DNA of 64,000 bases, from positions 32,206,288 to 32,270,287 of the forward strand of contig CM055833.1 of the NCBI GenBank assembly GCA_029582265.1, in the 5' to 3' direction. Numbering within the stretch: position 1 is the stretch's first letter; each line of letters starts with the position of its first letter. The notes beneath the pieces are model-generated. The model made no database searches. It was not told where the DNA came from and worked only from the letters and a program-made list of their open reading frames with translations. This DNA is from Zoroaster sp. YZ-2022 (lineage: Eukaryota; Echinodermata; Asteroidea; Forcipulatida; Zoroasteridae). Shown one piece after another: positions 8,999-20,275 of the stretch. The position numbers were made by a program, and so were the translations under genes.

Positions 8999-10194
8999 TC
9001 AGCTTCTTTTTTCAATTTGAATGGTAATTCCTTCAGACAAGTTTTGCACTCGTCTTCCGCTTCCGTGTAATACATTATCGGTACTCGTTCTTAAATCTAA
9101 AAATAAACCGTATTTATCATGATAATAATTCGCTATTTTAACGTTACTTAAATCTAGAGCTTGTACAACTCGTATAGCGTGTTGTTTTCTCGAATCACCG
9201 AAATATTTTGAAATCTCTTCCCATTGTTGATATCTTTTCATTCCGTGCGCGTAGAGTTGATTGGGAACGCCTTCGATGGTAATACTAACTTGCTTTATTT
9301 TCGGATTATAAAACTTGTTGCTTTCTTTCACGTTGGGTTCTTTGAATAGAAACAATATTCCTTTCATACTTTTTGCCGGAGTATTTAAATTTATATTCCA
9401 CATTGTATCTTTTTTGTTGTACGTAGTTACGCTCTGTCTCAATACGCGATCAAACAATATACTCGTTCTATCGCTGTATTGATTTCTAATTGTTCTAGCG
9501 AGTTCCGGCATATGAACAACCTCAAATTCTAAAGAAATTCCACTTATAACATATTTAGCGTTGTCGTCGGTGCTTTTGATTACGTTACTAAATTTATTAA
9601 ACACGAGTTCGTAAGTTAATCGATCTCCTATGCCCGACTGATAGTAAGGTTGATGATCGGTCAACAATTCAAAATCGAGTGGAATGTGATATCTATTTTT
9701 ATACGCGTCCGCGACAGCTTTATCTTTTCCACCGTTTGCGGCTACATCTTTATCGCTAGCGTCTATTCTTATTTTAGTCACGTTTACATCTTCTATTCCT
9801 TGATACGTTAAATTTTCGCGTTGATCTTTGGTTAGCCATTCGTCTTTGTAACAATTGAATACATCCGCATCGTCTAAACTAAATATTTCGTTTCCTTCCA
9901 TTTTAATTATTATATGTTTTACGATGGCTCTACCTACATTTTTTACCAACGTTCTATTTTCATCGTTTGAGCTAACGAGTTCAATGTTGAAAGCTAATCT
10001 AGTTGTATTGGAACGATGACGTCGTTCATTCCTAAATTCGGAAAACGAACCGCCAACAATTGATTTTCGCTTATGGTACTCGGATTGTTTGTAATGACGA
10101 CTTTTTGGCGCATTCCTTTTATGCCTCGAGGTTCTCTTATTCTTCTGTATGGATCCAACGCATCTCCGTACATGTTGGACATGATATTTAACAA
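8999..10194 (-). pseudogene. MCP: Polinton major capsid protein (double jelly roll), one frameshift
   Basis: The N-terminal part reads from about 10194 (the ATG giving MSNMYGDALDPYRR lies just inside) to about 10010. The remaining 330 or so residues continue in the neighbouring frame to the stop at 8999. The switch lies between VIVP and TTRLAFNIELVS. Features of the Polinton capsid protein include a long beta-rich chain, LAFNIELVSSNDENRT, the GDRLTYELVFNKFS block, and the YNPKIKQVSITIEGVPNQLY segment in the second half. The length of about 400 residues is somewhat short but in range. The apparent longer N-terminus in the second frame (Arg/Lys-rich, from 10231) is only an out-of-frame reading. 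Confidence 0.8.
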
Positions 10195-10261
10195 GTATAA
10201 ACATAATATTTTTTATGTTTTTTTTACACATGTTTTTGTAAAATGTACTATAAATACAAAC

Positions 10262-10540
10262 ATGGTGTCTGTAGCGATGATGATTGGATGAGCGTTAATT
10301 AACGCGTTTGCTTTTACAGGTAGCAATGCTTTATTTAGTAATTTACGCGGTAGCGACGAACGAACGAGACACGATTTAGCTATAGAGCAACTTTCGAAAG
10401 CTAGAGAAGAATTTAATGAAAACGTTTAAAATATCTAGATTATTTGAATGAAAAATCCAAAAGAATCGAGCGCCGTAAGAACGTTTAATAATATCGACGA
10501 TGCGATGTATGAATATTCACGAGTTTCAATACACGAGTAA
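10262..10540 (+). pseudogene. Relic of a small conserved Polinton protein
   Basis: On the strand opposite to the capsid gene, the frame from the ATG at 10262 reads through one TGA (10289) into NAFAFTGSNALFSNLRGSDE and RTRHDLAIEQLSKAREEFNE, ending at 10429. A second piece from the ATG at 10448 reads RTFNNIDDAMYEYSRV and ends at 10540. These segments resemble a small helical protein encoded beside the capsid gene in other Polintons. The gene is broken by one stop and at least one frameshift and runs up to the assembly gap. The function in virions is not established. Confidence 0.5.
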
Positions 10541-10545
10541 ATTTA

Positions 10546-11045
10546 NNNNNNNNNNNNNNNNNNNNNNNNNNNNNNNNNNNNNNNNNNNNNNNNNNNNNNN
10601 NNNNNNNNNNNNNNNNNNNNNNNNNNNNNNNNNNNNNNNNNNNNNNNNNNNNNNNNNNNNNNNNNNNNNNNNNNNNNNNNNNNNNNNNNNNNNNNNNNNN
10701 NNNNNNNNNNNNNNNNNNNNNNNNNNNNNNNNNNNNNNNNNNNNNNNNNNNNNNNNNNNNNNNNNNNNNNNNNNNNNNNNNNNNNNNNNNNNNNNNNNNN
10801 NNNNNNNNNNNNNNNNNNNNNNNNNNNNNNNNNNNNNNNNNNNNNNNNNNNNNNNNNNNNNNNNNNNNNNNNNNNNNNNNNNNNNNNNNNNNNNNNNNNN
10901 NNNNNNNNNNNNNNNNNNNNNNNNNNNNNNNNNNNNNNNNNNNNNNNNNNNNNNNNNNNNNNNNNNNNNNNNNNNNNNNNNNNNNNNNNNNNNNNNNNNN
11001 NNNNNNNNNNNNNNNNNNNNNNNNNNNNNNNNNNNNNNNNNNNNN
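10546..11045. other. Assembly gap (500 N)
   Basis: Exactly 500 undetermined bases, a conventional placeholder length. It separates the Polinton from the LINE fragment and hides the right end of the Polinton and the LINE 5' part. Confidence 1.
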
Positions 11046-12229
11046 GAGAAGCATTCAACCTCTCACGCAATTCTGCAGCTACTTGATAACATTTCTAGCA
11101 GTATTGATGATTCTTCTCATACACTTGGTATATTCCTCGATCTCTCCAAGGCATTCGATACTGTTAATCATGAGATTCTTTTGTCTAAATTGGCTCATTA
11201 TGGTATTAGAGGTATTGCCTTGGAGTGGTTCAGGAATTACCTCACTAAACGTCATCAATTTGTTTCCATTAATGGTTGTGTCTCCTCTCCTGCAGAAATT
11301 TCCCACGGTGTTCCACAAGGATCAATTCTCGGACCCCTGTTATTTGTTATTTATATTAATGATTTTGACAAATCCTCTAACTTACTATCATTTATTCTTT
11401 TTGCTGATGACAGTAATTTATTTTATAATCATTCTAATTTGAATGTACTCTTTGATACTGTTAATTCAGAACTCAATAATATCTCTAGTTGGATTAAGGC
11501 CAACAAGTTATCACTCAATATTTAAAAAAAACTAACTTTATGTTATTCAGCAAGAAAGTAACTCATCCCCTTCAGACTCTCTATATAGACGATAATCAAA
11601 TTCCTAGAACTGATTGTATTACATTTTTAGGTCTGCATATTGATCAAGACCTCTCTTGGAAACAACATGTTAATTACTTTTGTAAAATTATTTCTAGAAA
11701 TGTTGGAATTATTAATAAGCTTAAGCATTTTTTCCCAAGGGAGGTTCTGGTTACACTCTACAATGCACTTATTTTGCCCAATATTAATTATGGCATTCTA
11801 GCATGGGGAAATTCAGGAATAGTTCAAATCAAGAGGTTATTGATCCTTAAAAAAAAAAAGCTTTTAGAATTGTTAATCATACTGATTACTTAGCTCACTG
11901 TGACCCTCTATTTTACAAACATAATAGTCTTAAGATCAGTGACATTTATCTTCTACAGCTTGGGGTTTTCATGTATAAACTTAATTCTCATAATCTTCCT
12001 CATTCAATTTCTTCCTTGTTTACAAAAAAATCAAGATGTTCACGGTCATTTTACAAGGCAATGTAATGAATTTCATCAGTCATTTGCCCGTACGACACTT
12101 TCTTATAGAACAATTAAGCATGAAAGTCCCAGGCTGTGGTATTCACTAGATAGTAATCTTAAAAGTACTCCTACATTAATATCCTTCAAACGTAAATTTA
12201 AGGACTCTTTGTTGAGTAAATACTTGTAA
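11046..12229 (+). pseudogene. Non-LTR reverse transcriptase fragment
   Basis: The first frame (to 11525) has LDLSKAFDTVNHEILL (motif A region), HGVPQGSILGPLLFVIYIND (motif B region) and FADDSNLF (catalytic YxDD-type motif). It ends in a stop within an A-rich tract. The thumb region continues in other frames: ITFLGLHIDQDLSWKQHV and ILPNINYGILAWGN (11540-11893), then a C-terminal remnant to 12229. Endonuclease and N-terminal RT parts are missing. The motif style fits the CR1/Jockey group. It cannot make an active protein. Confidence 0.9.
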
Positions 12230-12558
12230 GTGGTTAACTGACTCTTGGGTTTGGCTTGGGCTTCAAGAACGACATGCATGGGATTGTCTTTGTTTTGTAT
12301 GTTTATATTTAACTACACATAAAATTGTTCACTCGCCTTGTTTATTGTACTTATCTGGGGGTCCTTACTAGACAAGCATTGCTTCTAAAATGCCTCCTTC
12401 TACATGCATTTAATTTCTCTGCATCTTATTACTATTTATTATTACTATCTATCTATTATTATTGCTATAACCTTTATAAGATTATTGTATGTTTACTTAT
12501 ATCCATAATGTGTATTTTGATAAGTGTGGAAAATATTAAAGAACTGAACTGAACTGAG
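11046..12558 (+). mobile_element. CR1/Jockey-group LINE, 5' part missing, with (GAACT)n tail
   Basis: The sequence after the gap encodes the middle and C-terminal part of a non-LTR reverse transcriptase and ends in about 320 bp of untranslated DNA with a GAACTGAACTGAACTG tail at 12541-12556. A short microsatellite tail instead of poly(A) is typical of CR1/L2-like LINEs. The element has several frameshifts and was cut by the gap, so it is a dead copy probably inserted in or next to the Polinton. Confidence 0.85.
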
Positions 12559-13099
12559 TCCGGAGCCCTTTTAATAGGCCACTCGATGTTCTTCATAAGA
12601 GTGCAATGCCCCTCATAAAACCCTATCAAGCCTGGGCTGTTTTTCATTCTCAGGCCTTGGAGGGTGCCTGGGGCTTACAATGTACAAAACATTGTCAGGT
12701 TAGTTCTGCAGACTATAAGCATTTTGAAACCAGTGTTATGGAGGGAAAATGCCCATTATTCCCAAACCTTGAATTTCTGATAGGTCCTTGCATAGTGCTT
12801 CATTATAGATAACAATTCAATGAAATCATCGATGGATGACAGTGAATCATTGCCATAGATGTTTGTGATGAACAGCGTATTATAAACCCAAATACTAACC
12901 CAATTTTTCAGTTACAAACGTGGAAAAACAAACACAACTTGGCATTTAGTTTACTTTCTATAAAGAAATTATTGATGTTCCGATGCGGTTAAAATAGCGG
13001 AAAGCACAGCGATAGATCTATAACATGCCCTATCTCTAAGGTCGTTTTTGTAAAACGACTAAACATGAAGATATATACATAATATTTGTTGTACATAAC
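12559..13099. other. Non-coding spacer
   Basis: No supported gene. A 68-codon open frame at 12606-12812 has no recognisable motif and I regard it as chance. This DNA is likely host sequence between the LINE and the long inverted repeat of the HECT/integrase element. Confidence 0.5.
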
Positions 13100-13775
13100 A
13101 GGCCTTATGGTGTTCTATAAAGGACACCTACGCGGCGACTTTTTTTTTTGGGGCGGCGACTTTTTTTTTTACGCGGCGACTTTTTTTTTTGGGGCGGCGA
13201 CTTTTTTTTTTACGCGGCGACTTTTTTTTTTGGGCGGCGACTTTTTTTTACGCGGCGACTTTTTGTTTTTGGACGGCGACTTTTTTTTTTCGCGGCGACT
13301 TTTTTTTTTGGACGGCGACTTTTTTTTTTTACGCGGCGACTTTTTTTTTTGGACGGCGACTTTTTTTTTTACGCGGCGACTTTTTTTTTTTGGCGGCGAC
13401 TTTTTTTTACGCGGCGACTTTTTTTTTTACGCGGCGACTTTTTTTTTTTGGGCGGCGACTTTTTTTGGGGGACGGCGACTTTTTTTTTACGCGGCGACTT
13501 TTTTTTTGGACGACGACTTTTTTTACGCGGCGACTTTTTTTGGGGGACGGCGACTTTTTTTTTTGGACGGCGACTTTTTTTTTTACGCGGCGACTTTTTT
13601 TTTTTGGACGGCGACTTTTACGCGGCGACTTTTTTTTACGCGGCGACTTCCGGGTTGTTGAGTGTTTAGGGATTCCCGTACAGGTTACTCACGCGCATGC
13701 GCTTAACTGATCTACTTCCGCATTTGTATTCTGAACGACTGCATGGCCGGCAGCACGATGAATCCATAGTTCCCA
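13100..13775 (+). repeat. Left long terminal inverted repeat
   Basis: It starts AGGCCTTATGGTGTTCTATA, then ATAAAGGACACCTACGCGGC. About 24 units of GCGGCGAC or GACGGCGAC separated by T-tracts of 8-11 follow (13131-13650). Then comes a unique inner part with CGCGCATGCGC and ACTTCCGCATTTGTA. It is the inverse of 27955-28633 with scattered substitutions and length differences in the T-tracts. Confidence 0.85.
13131..13650. repeat. Alternating GC-box/T-tract tandem repeat
   Basis: Two boxes alternate fairly regularly, TACGCGGCGAC and GG(A/G)CGGCGAC, each followed by a T-tract of about 10. The box-to-box distance is about 20-21 bp, making a 42-bp higher-order unit. The spurious Phe/Arg-rich open frames in all phases come only from this composition. 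Confidence 0.9.
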
Positions 13776-16700
13776 ACTAACGCATTATACATATTGTGGG
13801 GTAAGAGATAAGCACTATACAAAAATTATGCTAATCATGTTTAACGTTAATGCTAATCATGAACATTTATTATTTAAAATTGCTCTGATGAGAATAATCT
13901 TTTTGGTTTCATTCTAAAGAGGCTTTGGGTTTGCTTGGCTGCTGGGATGGAATGATTTTCCTCATTTGTAAGTTTGGTGGCCCTGTATTAAAAACAAGAC
14001 GGGCCATAATGATAAAATGTTATTTGTCCTTTCTCTATGGGTTTACTAGTTAGTGGTGTATCCCTTTTTTCAAGAATTTACCTCTACCCTGCACTCCTTT
14101 ATTTTGTTTTGGTTGTATTTCCCTTGTGTTTCTATAGTAGTAGTATTCCAAATTAAGTAGTCTGTACTGGTCGCAGTTTATTGTGCACACAATGCATATC
14201 TGAGGTGCGCCCTCTATATTGTAACTTGTGAATCTGCTTACATGATTATGTTATTATTCCTCATGTTTCATACAGTAAAATGGATGAGATACTATCAGCA
14301 CTCGGCTTGGAGCACATAATAGATACATTTGCAGTGAACCAGGTGAGTCACACACAAGTGTAGCTGTATTTTTCCACTTGAAGTTGATTAGCCTACTATT
14401 TATTGTTATCTAGAAGTGGTGACAATCCGGCACTGGTCTGTTGCTCTGTTGAAACCTTTGAAATAGGAAGAGACTGAGTCTACACAAAGATGGAATGGTT
14501 ATGAGATTGGGAGGAAAAGTTACTGCCAGTTTCTGGGAATGTTCTATAACCCTCAAAGAACCAGGGCGAATCCACCCCATTGTGATAATGTGGCAGTGCA
14601 TTTTTCCCCATGTTAAGCCTATAGGCTTTATGACTTTTCGGCTGACCTTTTAGCCCCATTTTGACTGACTGAGGTGAGAAGGTCATAAAAGCCTGGCTCT
14701 TTGAGGTTAAGGTCAAGTGATTCCTTAGTCTCAAGGTTAAGAAGAGGTGATTTTCAGAAGAAAATGACATTGTTCTTATTGCGGAGTATTAGAGTAAGTA
14801 GTATATTTTAAATATGTACATTGGTGGCACAGATGCCATTTTTGGGAATGCAGTGCTGGCTTAAAACAATAATTCTTTCCATCAAGTTTATTGCCAATGT
14901 TCACTGTATCAATATTTGTTTCATAGGTCAGCCCAAAGAAGCCGTTTGTTTAACAGATACCGAGTTTGGGTTACTTGGTGTTTGCAAAGTTGGAGACAGA
15001 GTCAGAATCAAACAAAAATGCAAGGAGAGCATAGACAGTAAGTATGATTACTGCGTTCGATGGAATGGATAAATTAACCATGCAATCACCAAAGCTGCAC
15101 TTTATCTTTTAACAGGCAACTCTCACCCTTACCAACTCGTAATCTTTGTGTTGTCTCTGCTGCCGCTCGCCGATTTTAAAGTCATATGAATTAATTGTAT
15201 GAAATATTTCAAGGGTTTGCTTTTCTCTCAAAGTTATCATTTATTAAAGTTTAATAAAAACGATTTCCTCTTTGGAAATTAAATTTTGTTCCCCACCCTG
15301 GAAGTAGATAAAGTGAATTAATATTGGATTTTATCCTGTAAAAGAAGTGTTCTAAAAAGACTTCTTTCTACAAAGTTTGTTTAATATAGGCCTTGATGGT
15401 TTGGGGTACGAGTTGGCAGGGGTACAAGTTGGCTGAGGTAGAAGTTGACCTGTTTCCCTTCACATAACTAATAAGTACATAAAAAACAACTTTTTGATGC
15501 TTTTCATGAAATGGAACCTCATCTTTAAACATTTTAAAATATACTGTGCCAAGGTATGAAAAGTCATATTCCAACTTTCATTATTTGCATATTCCATGGG
15601 ATAGTGTTTTATCCACAAATCACTTGTAAGCCACTCACATAAGTTATTACAGTGCACATATTTTGGTGGTCTGTTATTCATTCCTTGTCATCTCATGTTT
15701 TATCTTCAGAGCAATCAAGTGCTCTACCTGTAGTTCATAGACTAAGGACCATGTTTCAAAGCAAGCGGCAACAACAACCATCTGGAAAGACCAAGTCCAA
15801 AACGCTACGTATCCAGACAGGGTGGAAGCATAAAGATAAAGATGGAAGTACACACAAGATGGTAACAGCAGCAAAGGTGGTGGATCTTTGAAACTAGATG
15901 TGGAGCGAGATGCTTCATTGGAGACTGTTCTGGAGCTTATTCAAAACGTGTATTTCCCAGGCGCAATCAACAAAGCAAATGACTTATTGCTGAGTGATTT
16001 GATCTCCAAACTTGCCACCTTTAATGGAGAAGAGCTTCCAAAAATAATCAACGGAAATCCTTTTTCCATGGGCGAGTTTTTCACATACATTAAGACGCAT
16101 CCTGTCCGTGTGTATCTTGAAACTACTTTCATGGAAGAGGTATTGTGAAAATACATCAATTATTTGCTAAACTTGTAATGGCCTCTCTATATGTAATGTA
16201 GCATTGTGATTGGATGATAAATTTACAAGTTGTGTATTCACTCCCATAAAATAATTGGTCTATTGTTATTTTATACCAAGAGTCTGTTTATTGAACCTAC
16301 AATCATGCATTTTATGAATTACATGTATAAGTAGGCCTATATAAACACTCCCATTCTTTTAACAGATGTTCTCATCAGATGAGGAAAACGAACTTCCCGA
16401 AATATTTAGACGAACTAGAACAACGTGCAATGAGGTTTGTATTTGTATTTGTTTATAATGAAAGAAATTAACATTTTAAGAAAATGAGTTTGTTCTAAGA
16501 AATAACAGGTAATCTTAATGGTCGTATCATATTTATATGTTTTAATGTAAACAATATTTGGACAGTATTTTGTGTGCTTATTTGCTTATACTTTATTGTT
16601 TATTTTGTTGACAGGGTGCTGACAGCATAGATGAAGGAACACAGTCACCGATTATACAACCAAATACTCCAACAGTGACATTCATGGTAATAGCATTTCC

Positions 16701-18834
16701 CAAATTTAGAACATGGACTCCACCTGTACACCATTGATAATTTATCAAAAGTTAGGCCTTATTGTCTGACATATGAAAATAAAATCGGTGTTATTACATT
16801 CGAATAGATTTCCATGAAATTTGATTTTGGTTTTCTTTATTAAAAACAACCGTCAGTCACAATCCTCAGTAGGAACATGTTTTCATCATGTTTTTTGGGA
16901 TACTTTTGTGGGCCTGTTTTTATACTGTTTTCAGGAGGGACTCAACATTTTGGGATCCTAACAGCCGTTTGGTGCAGTGCAGTCAGAGGGAAGCATATTA
17001 TGTTGTATTGCTACAATCAAGGATGAAGGAAACCTCCATCCTACAATACAACATTTTATAAACAATTTTAAAAATCAGAGGTTCATGTTTTTATACTGTT
17101 TTCTGTGATTGTTTTTAAAAATATGTTTTAAGTATATAAAAAGAAAAAAGCTTGTTTTCCCCCTCTCAATATAGCCTTGTAGCTATACTGACAAGACTTT
17201 AGATTTTAATTCCCAATTTGTGGGTTTTTGTGCAAATGAACTATCATATGAGAACAAAAATGATGTTATCCTCCAAGGCAGCAATTCAGAATTGTGGTTC
17301 AGGTTTGTGAAAGTTTTTGTCATTTTCAAAAGGTAGTTCCAGACATTGTTGTGAATTGCCTTGTTAGATGTGTGTCCTAGATAATAGTCGTAAATAATTA
17401 GAGGTAACCTAAGTTCTTGGGCATTTTTTTCTTCTTTTTGTTTACATTTCCACTGCTGAATTCCTATGAACTCACACAACAGCCCCCTCTTAACCTTATT
17501 ACACAAAGACTGCCAACTTAGTTTTAAGCCATCAAGCATAGATATTTGATAAAATATGTAAAGTTGCACTTTAAATATAATTTGTAAGCATGCATGTTGT
17601 ACAAAGTGTTTCACCTATATGTACTTTCAGGCAGCATCCACATCCTCACAAAACAACAGCCCTTATAGTAATTACATGAATGTGATTGAGGATGGTGATG
17701 ACACAGAGGATGAACAGACCATGCATGTCTCACATGCGATCAATTCTACTGCTGAGGCCTCTGCAGAAGTGTAAGCCCATTTGGTTACTAAACACATTTT
17801 TACTAAAAAGATTTCCCTTGCTTTCTTCTTCTCCTCGAACCTTCTCACCAATGTTTTTCATACAGACTTTACTTGACATGTACATAGACCTCAACTTGTA
17901 AATTAACCTGTAGATTAACTGTTTAAATGTGTCATCAGGTGTCAAATTACACTATTAAAATCAAAGTTTAATGTTTCCAAAAATCATATCTTATGAACAA
18001 CATTATATAATGTTACAATTTTTTTTTACATATGAAAAGTCTTGAATATTATGCTACAAAATAACATAGGGTGTGACCTAATTCTTTGAGTTTCTTCATA
18101 ACCAAAAAATAATGATCATCCTGATACAAACAAAGTTTAGCATCTTTAGCAATACTGCGGTTTTAGTTTTTAACTTGGAGGTCTGAAACTTTACATAAAG
18201 AAATAATTATGATTTCTTGATTCACTTCAAAGTCAACACATCATGATGACATCACATGGTGTGAAATTAATGTAAATCAAACTGTAATAATTTCAAAAAA
18301 TCATATCTTAAGAGTCACGTTAGATATTATAATCCATTACAAGATGCAAACTCTTTAACAAAGAAATGTTTTGCAAACATTCTGAAATTGATGTTTTAAG
18401 TATATCATGAGACTGTTATTTTTGTTGTGTATAGACCATATGAAAGTTTGGAGGATATATTGCAACGACATATCAGTAAACGAACAGGTGACCAAACAAC
18501 AGTCATTATCAACCGGAAGCGACTTCTTCACTCCACACTTCTTGCCACAAAAGATGGATTCAACTTTCTGAACACCCCATTCATAGTATTTGCAGGAGAA
18601 GATGGTGAAGATGGAGGAGGCCCTAGAAGAGTTTTTCAAGTTAGTGGCATTGTTCAATAATAATTTTACAGAATATTTATAAAAACTCACTTGCTTGAAA
18701 GATGGTAATGGAACAATCATCACGTCAAGTTATATCATCTGATATGATGTATTTTTCAAGAAAACAGTGATAATATGTGCATGCGCATGAAAATTTTGCA
18801 CCATTAATACATACCAAAAGTTAAATACATTTTC

Positions 18835-18935
18835 TCGTAAACGATACATAAAGAAAGCTGATGTTTTCACTGCTCTATACAGAAGGTCATGGGTTCGAAT
18901 CCCAAATGACTCATCTGTGCTTTCCATTGTCTTTG
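18835..18935 (+). repeat. tRNA-like SINE remnant in a HECT-gene intron
   Basis: CACTGCTCTATAC, then GGTCATGGGTTCGAATCCC, contains a box B-like Pol III promoter (GGTTCGAATCC). A clear box A or a full cloverleaf is not evident, so this is a tRNA-derived SINE fragment at most. Confidence 0.4.
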
Positions 18936-20185
18936 GAATGCGTATAAAAGCATGTCATTGAAGGAAAAATGTCATAATTTTGTAACCACTGCTTACATTT
19001 CTGATACTCGTATTTCTCTTACAAGCCTATATTTGTAACACCTGCAGGCTTCTGATGCAAGATGTTTCGCAAAGAATGGGAGTGTTTGACAACATTAATG
19101 GTAAACTGTATTTTACGTACAGTATCCAGAGCCTCAGAGAAGGAAGTATACACTTGCCGGTCAGTTTGTCCGCTGGAGCCTAATTCATGGTGGACCTGGG
19201 CTTTGTGCTCTAAGTCCATGCGTGTTCAACTTGATGACTCAGAGTTCCACAGAAATAGACTTAGAGGAGATACATGATGTACCTGACCAAGTCTCACGGG
19301 AAAATCTGAAGAAGGTATAGCGAAATTATCTTTCTTGATGTATGCACTTTTCTTCATTTTGAAAACAGGCTATATTTGTAGGTATCTTCGTCATGAAAAA
19401 AGAAGACAAGCAGTTCATGAAATGAAAATGTTTGGATGAACATGTTCACTTGCAATGTTCAGTGAACATGCTTTTCAATTATAAATAAACTATCACCGAG
19501 ACAGCGAGTGTGTAATCTTGATATTTATCACACATATCAATGCACTGAGAAGATATGGTAGTTTGGGTAATGTGCCAAAATGACCAGACTCAACTGAATA
19601 ATTATTGCTTGAAGCTTACTTGGTTTACAGATAATAATACATGTAGTGCATTCATCAAATGAAATAATTATACCATGTCAGTTTGAGGAAACTGTTTTAA
19701 TTAATATGAGGCTGCATATGGTGCACCACTAAACCATACTAATTTGTATAAGCACTTCACTGGAATCTAATTCCTCACTCCTTTCCTCATTTCATCCATC
19801 TGTTTAATAATATGTATTTCTCTTTAAAGAAAATTATATTTTAACACAATTCATTTTAGATAATGAAGAGTACATCGGACAACTTTGATGACGTGATTTC
19901 ACAGCTAACCGACTGGCTCATCGACCAAGGGGTGTCAAATGTACATACATGTACGTTCAGACATCGTGATACTCTAACCCGAGATCTGTTGACTCATTTC
20001 ATGTACTACAGGTATGCCTGTGATATTAGATGGTTTTCAGTGAGTAGGCTGATGACATTCACCAACCCCCCCAACAATAAATAAAAAATAAAATAAAATA
20101 AAAAAATAACAATAATGTTTTGACATTTCAGTTTGCTGATGTTCAATTGGACATTTATTTTAACAATGAACAACAAAGTAGATAA

Positions 20186-20275
20186 GTAAGACTAATTGCG
20201 GTGACACCATGTGGAATCTCAATTGAGTAGTAATTAGTTCTGAAAAGAACTGGTGGTACAACTACAAAGTAGATA
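20186..20275 (-). repeat. Copy of a dispersed repeat (family X)
   Basis: GCGGTGACACCATGTGGAATC, then AATTGAGTAGTAATTAGTTC and TGAAAAGAACTGGTGGTACAA match, inverted, the repeat at 50320-50400. The match stops after the ACAACT boundary. It lies in an intron of the HECT gene. Confidence 0.7.

Larger units (their letters stand above)
1190..10545. mobile_element. Polinton/Maverick (adintovirus-like) element, partial and decaying
   Basis: The gene set is diagnostic: protein-primed family B DNA polymerase, retroviral-type integrase, FtsK/HerA-like packaging ATPase and double-jelly-roll major capsid protein, with several small conserved proteins. Polymerase is on the plus strand; integrase, structural genes and ATPase are on the minus strand; a short plus-strand relic follows the capsid gene. 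The left limit is approximate because no terminal inverted repeat pair can be matched; the right end is lost in the 500-N gap. No adenain-like cysteine protease is seen. Frameshifts in polymerase, capsid and small genes indicate an old endogenous copy or an error-prone consensus. Confidence 0.9.

Noticed and set aside
8999..10231. Capsid protein with a basic N-terminal extension starting at 10231
   Set aside because: The real capsid N-terminus lies in the adjacent frame, so the basic segment is an out-of-frame reading.
10485..11070. Open frames crossing the N gap
   Set aside because: They consist mainly of undetermined residues; likewise those at 30536-31340.
13086..13710. Long Phe/Arg-rich open frames in three phases
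   Set aside because: They are produced by the GC-box/T-tract tandem repeat; no frame has protein-like composition. The same holds for 28013-28626.
15888..16148. An independent 86-residue protein
   Set aside because: It is part of exon 3 of the HECT gene after a frameshift; its last codons read through a GT donor.
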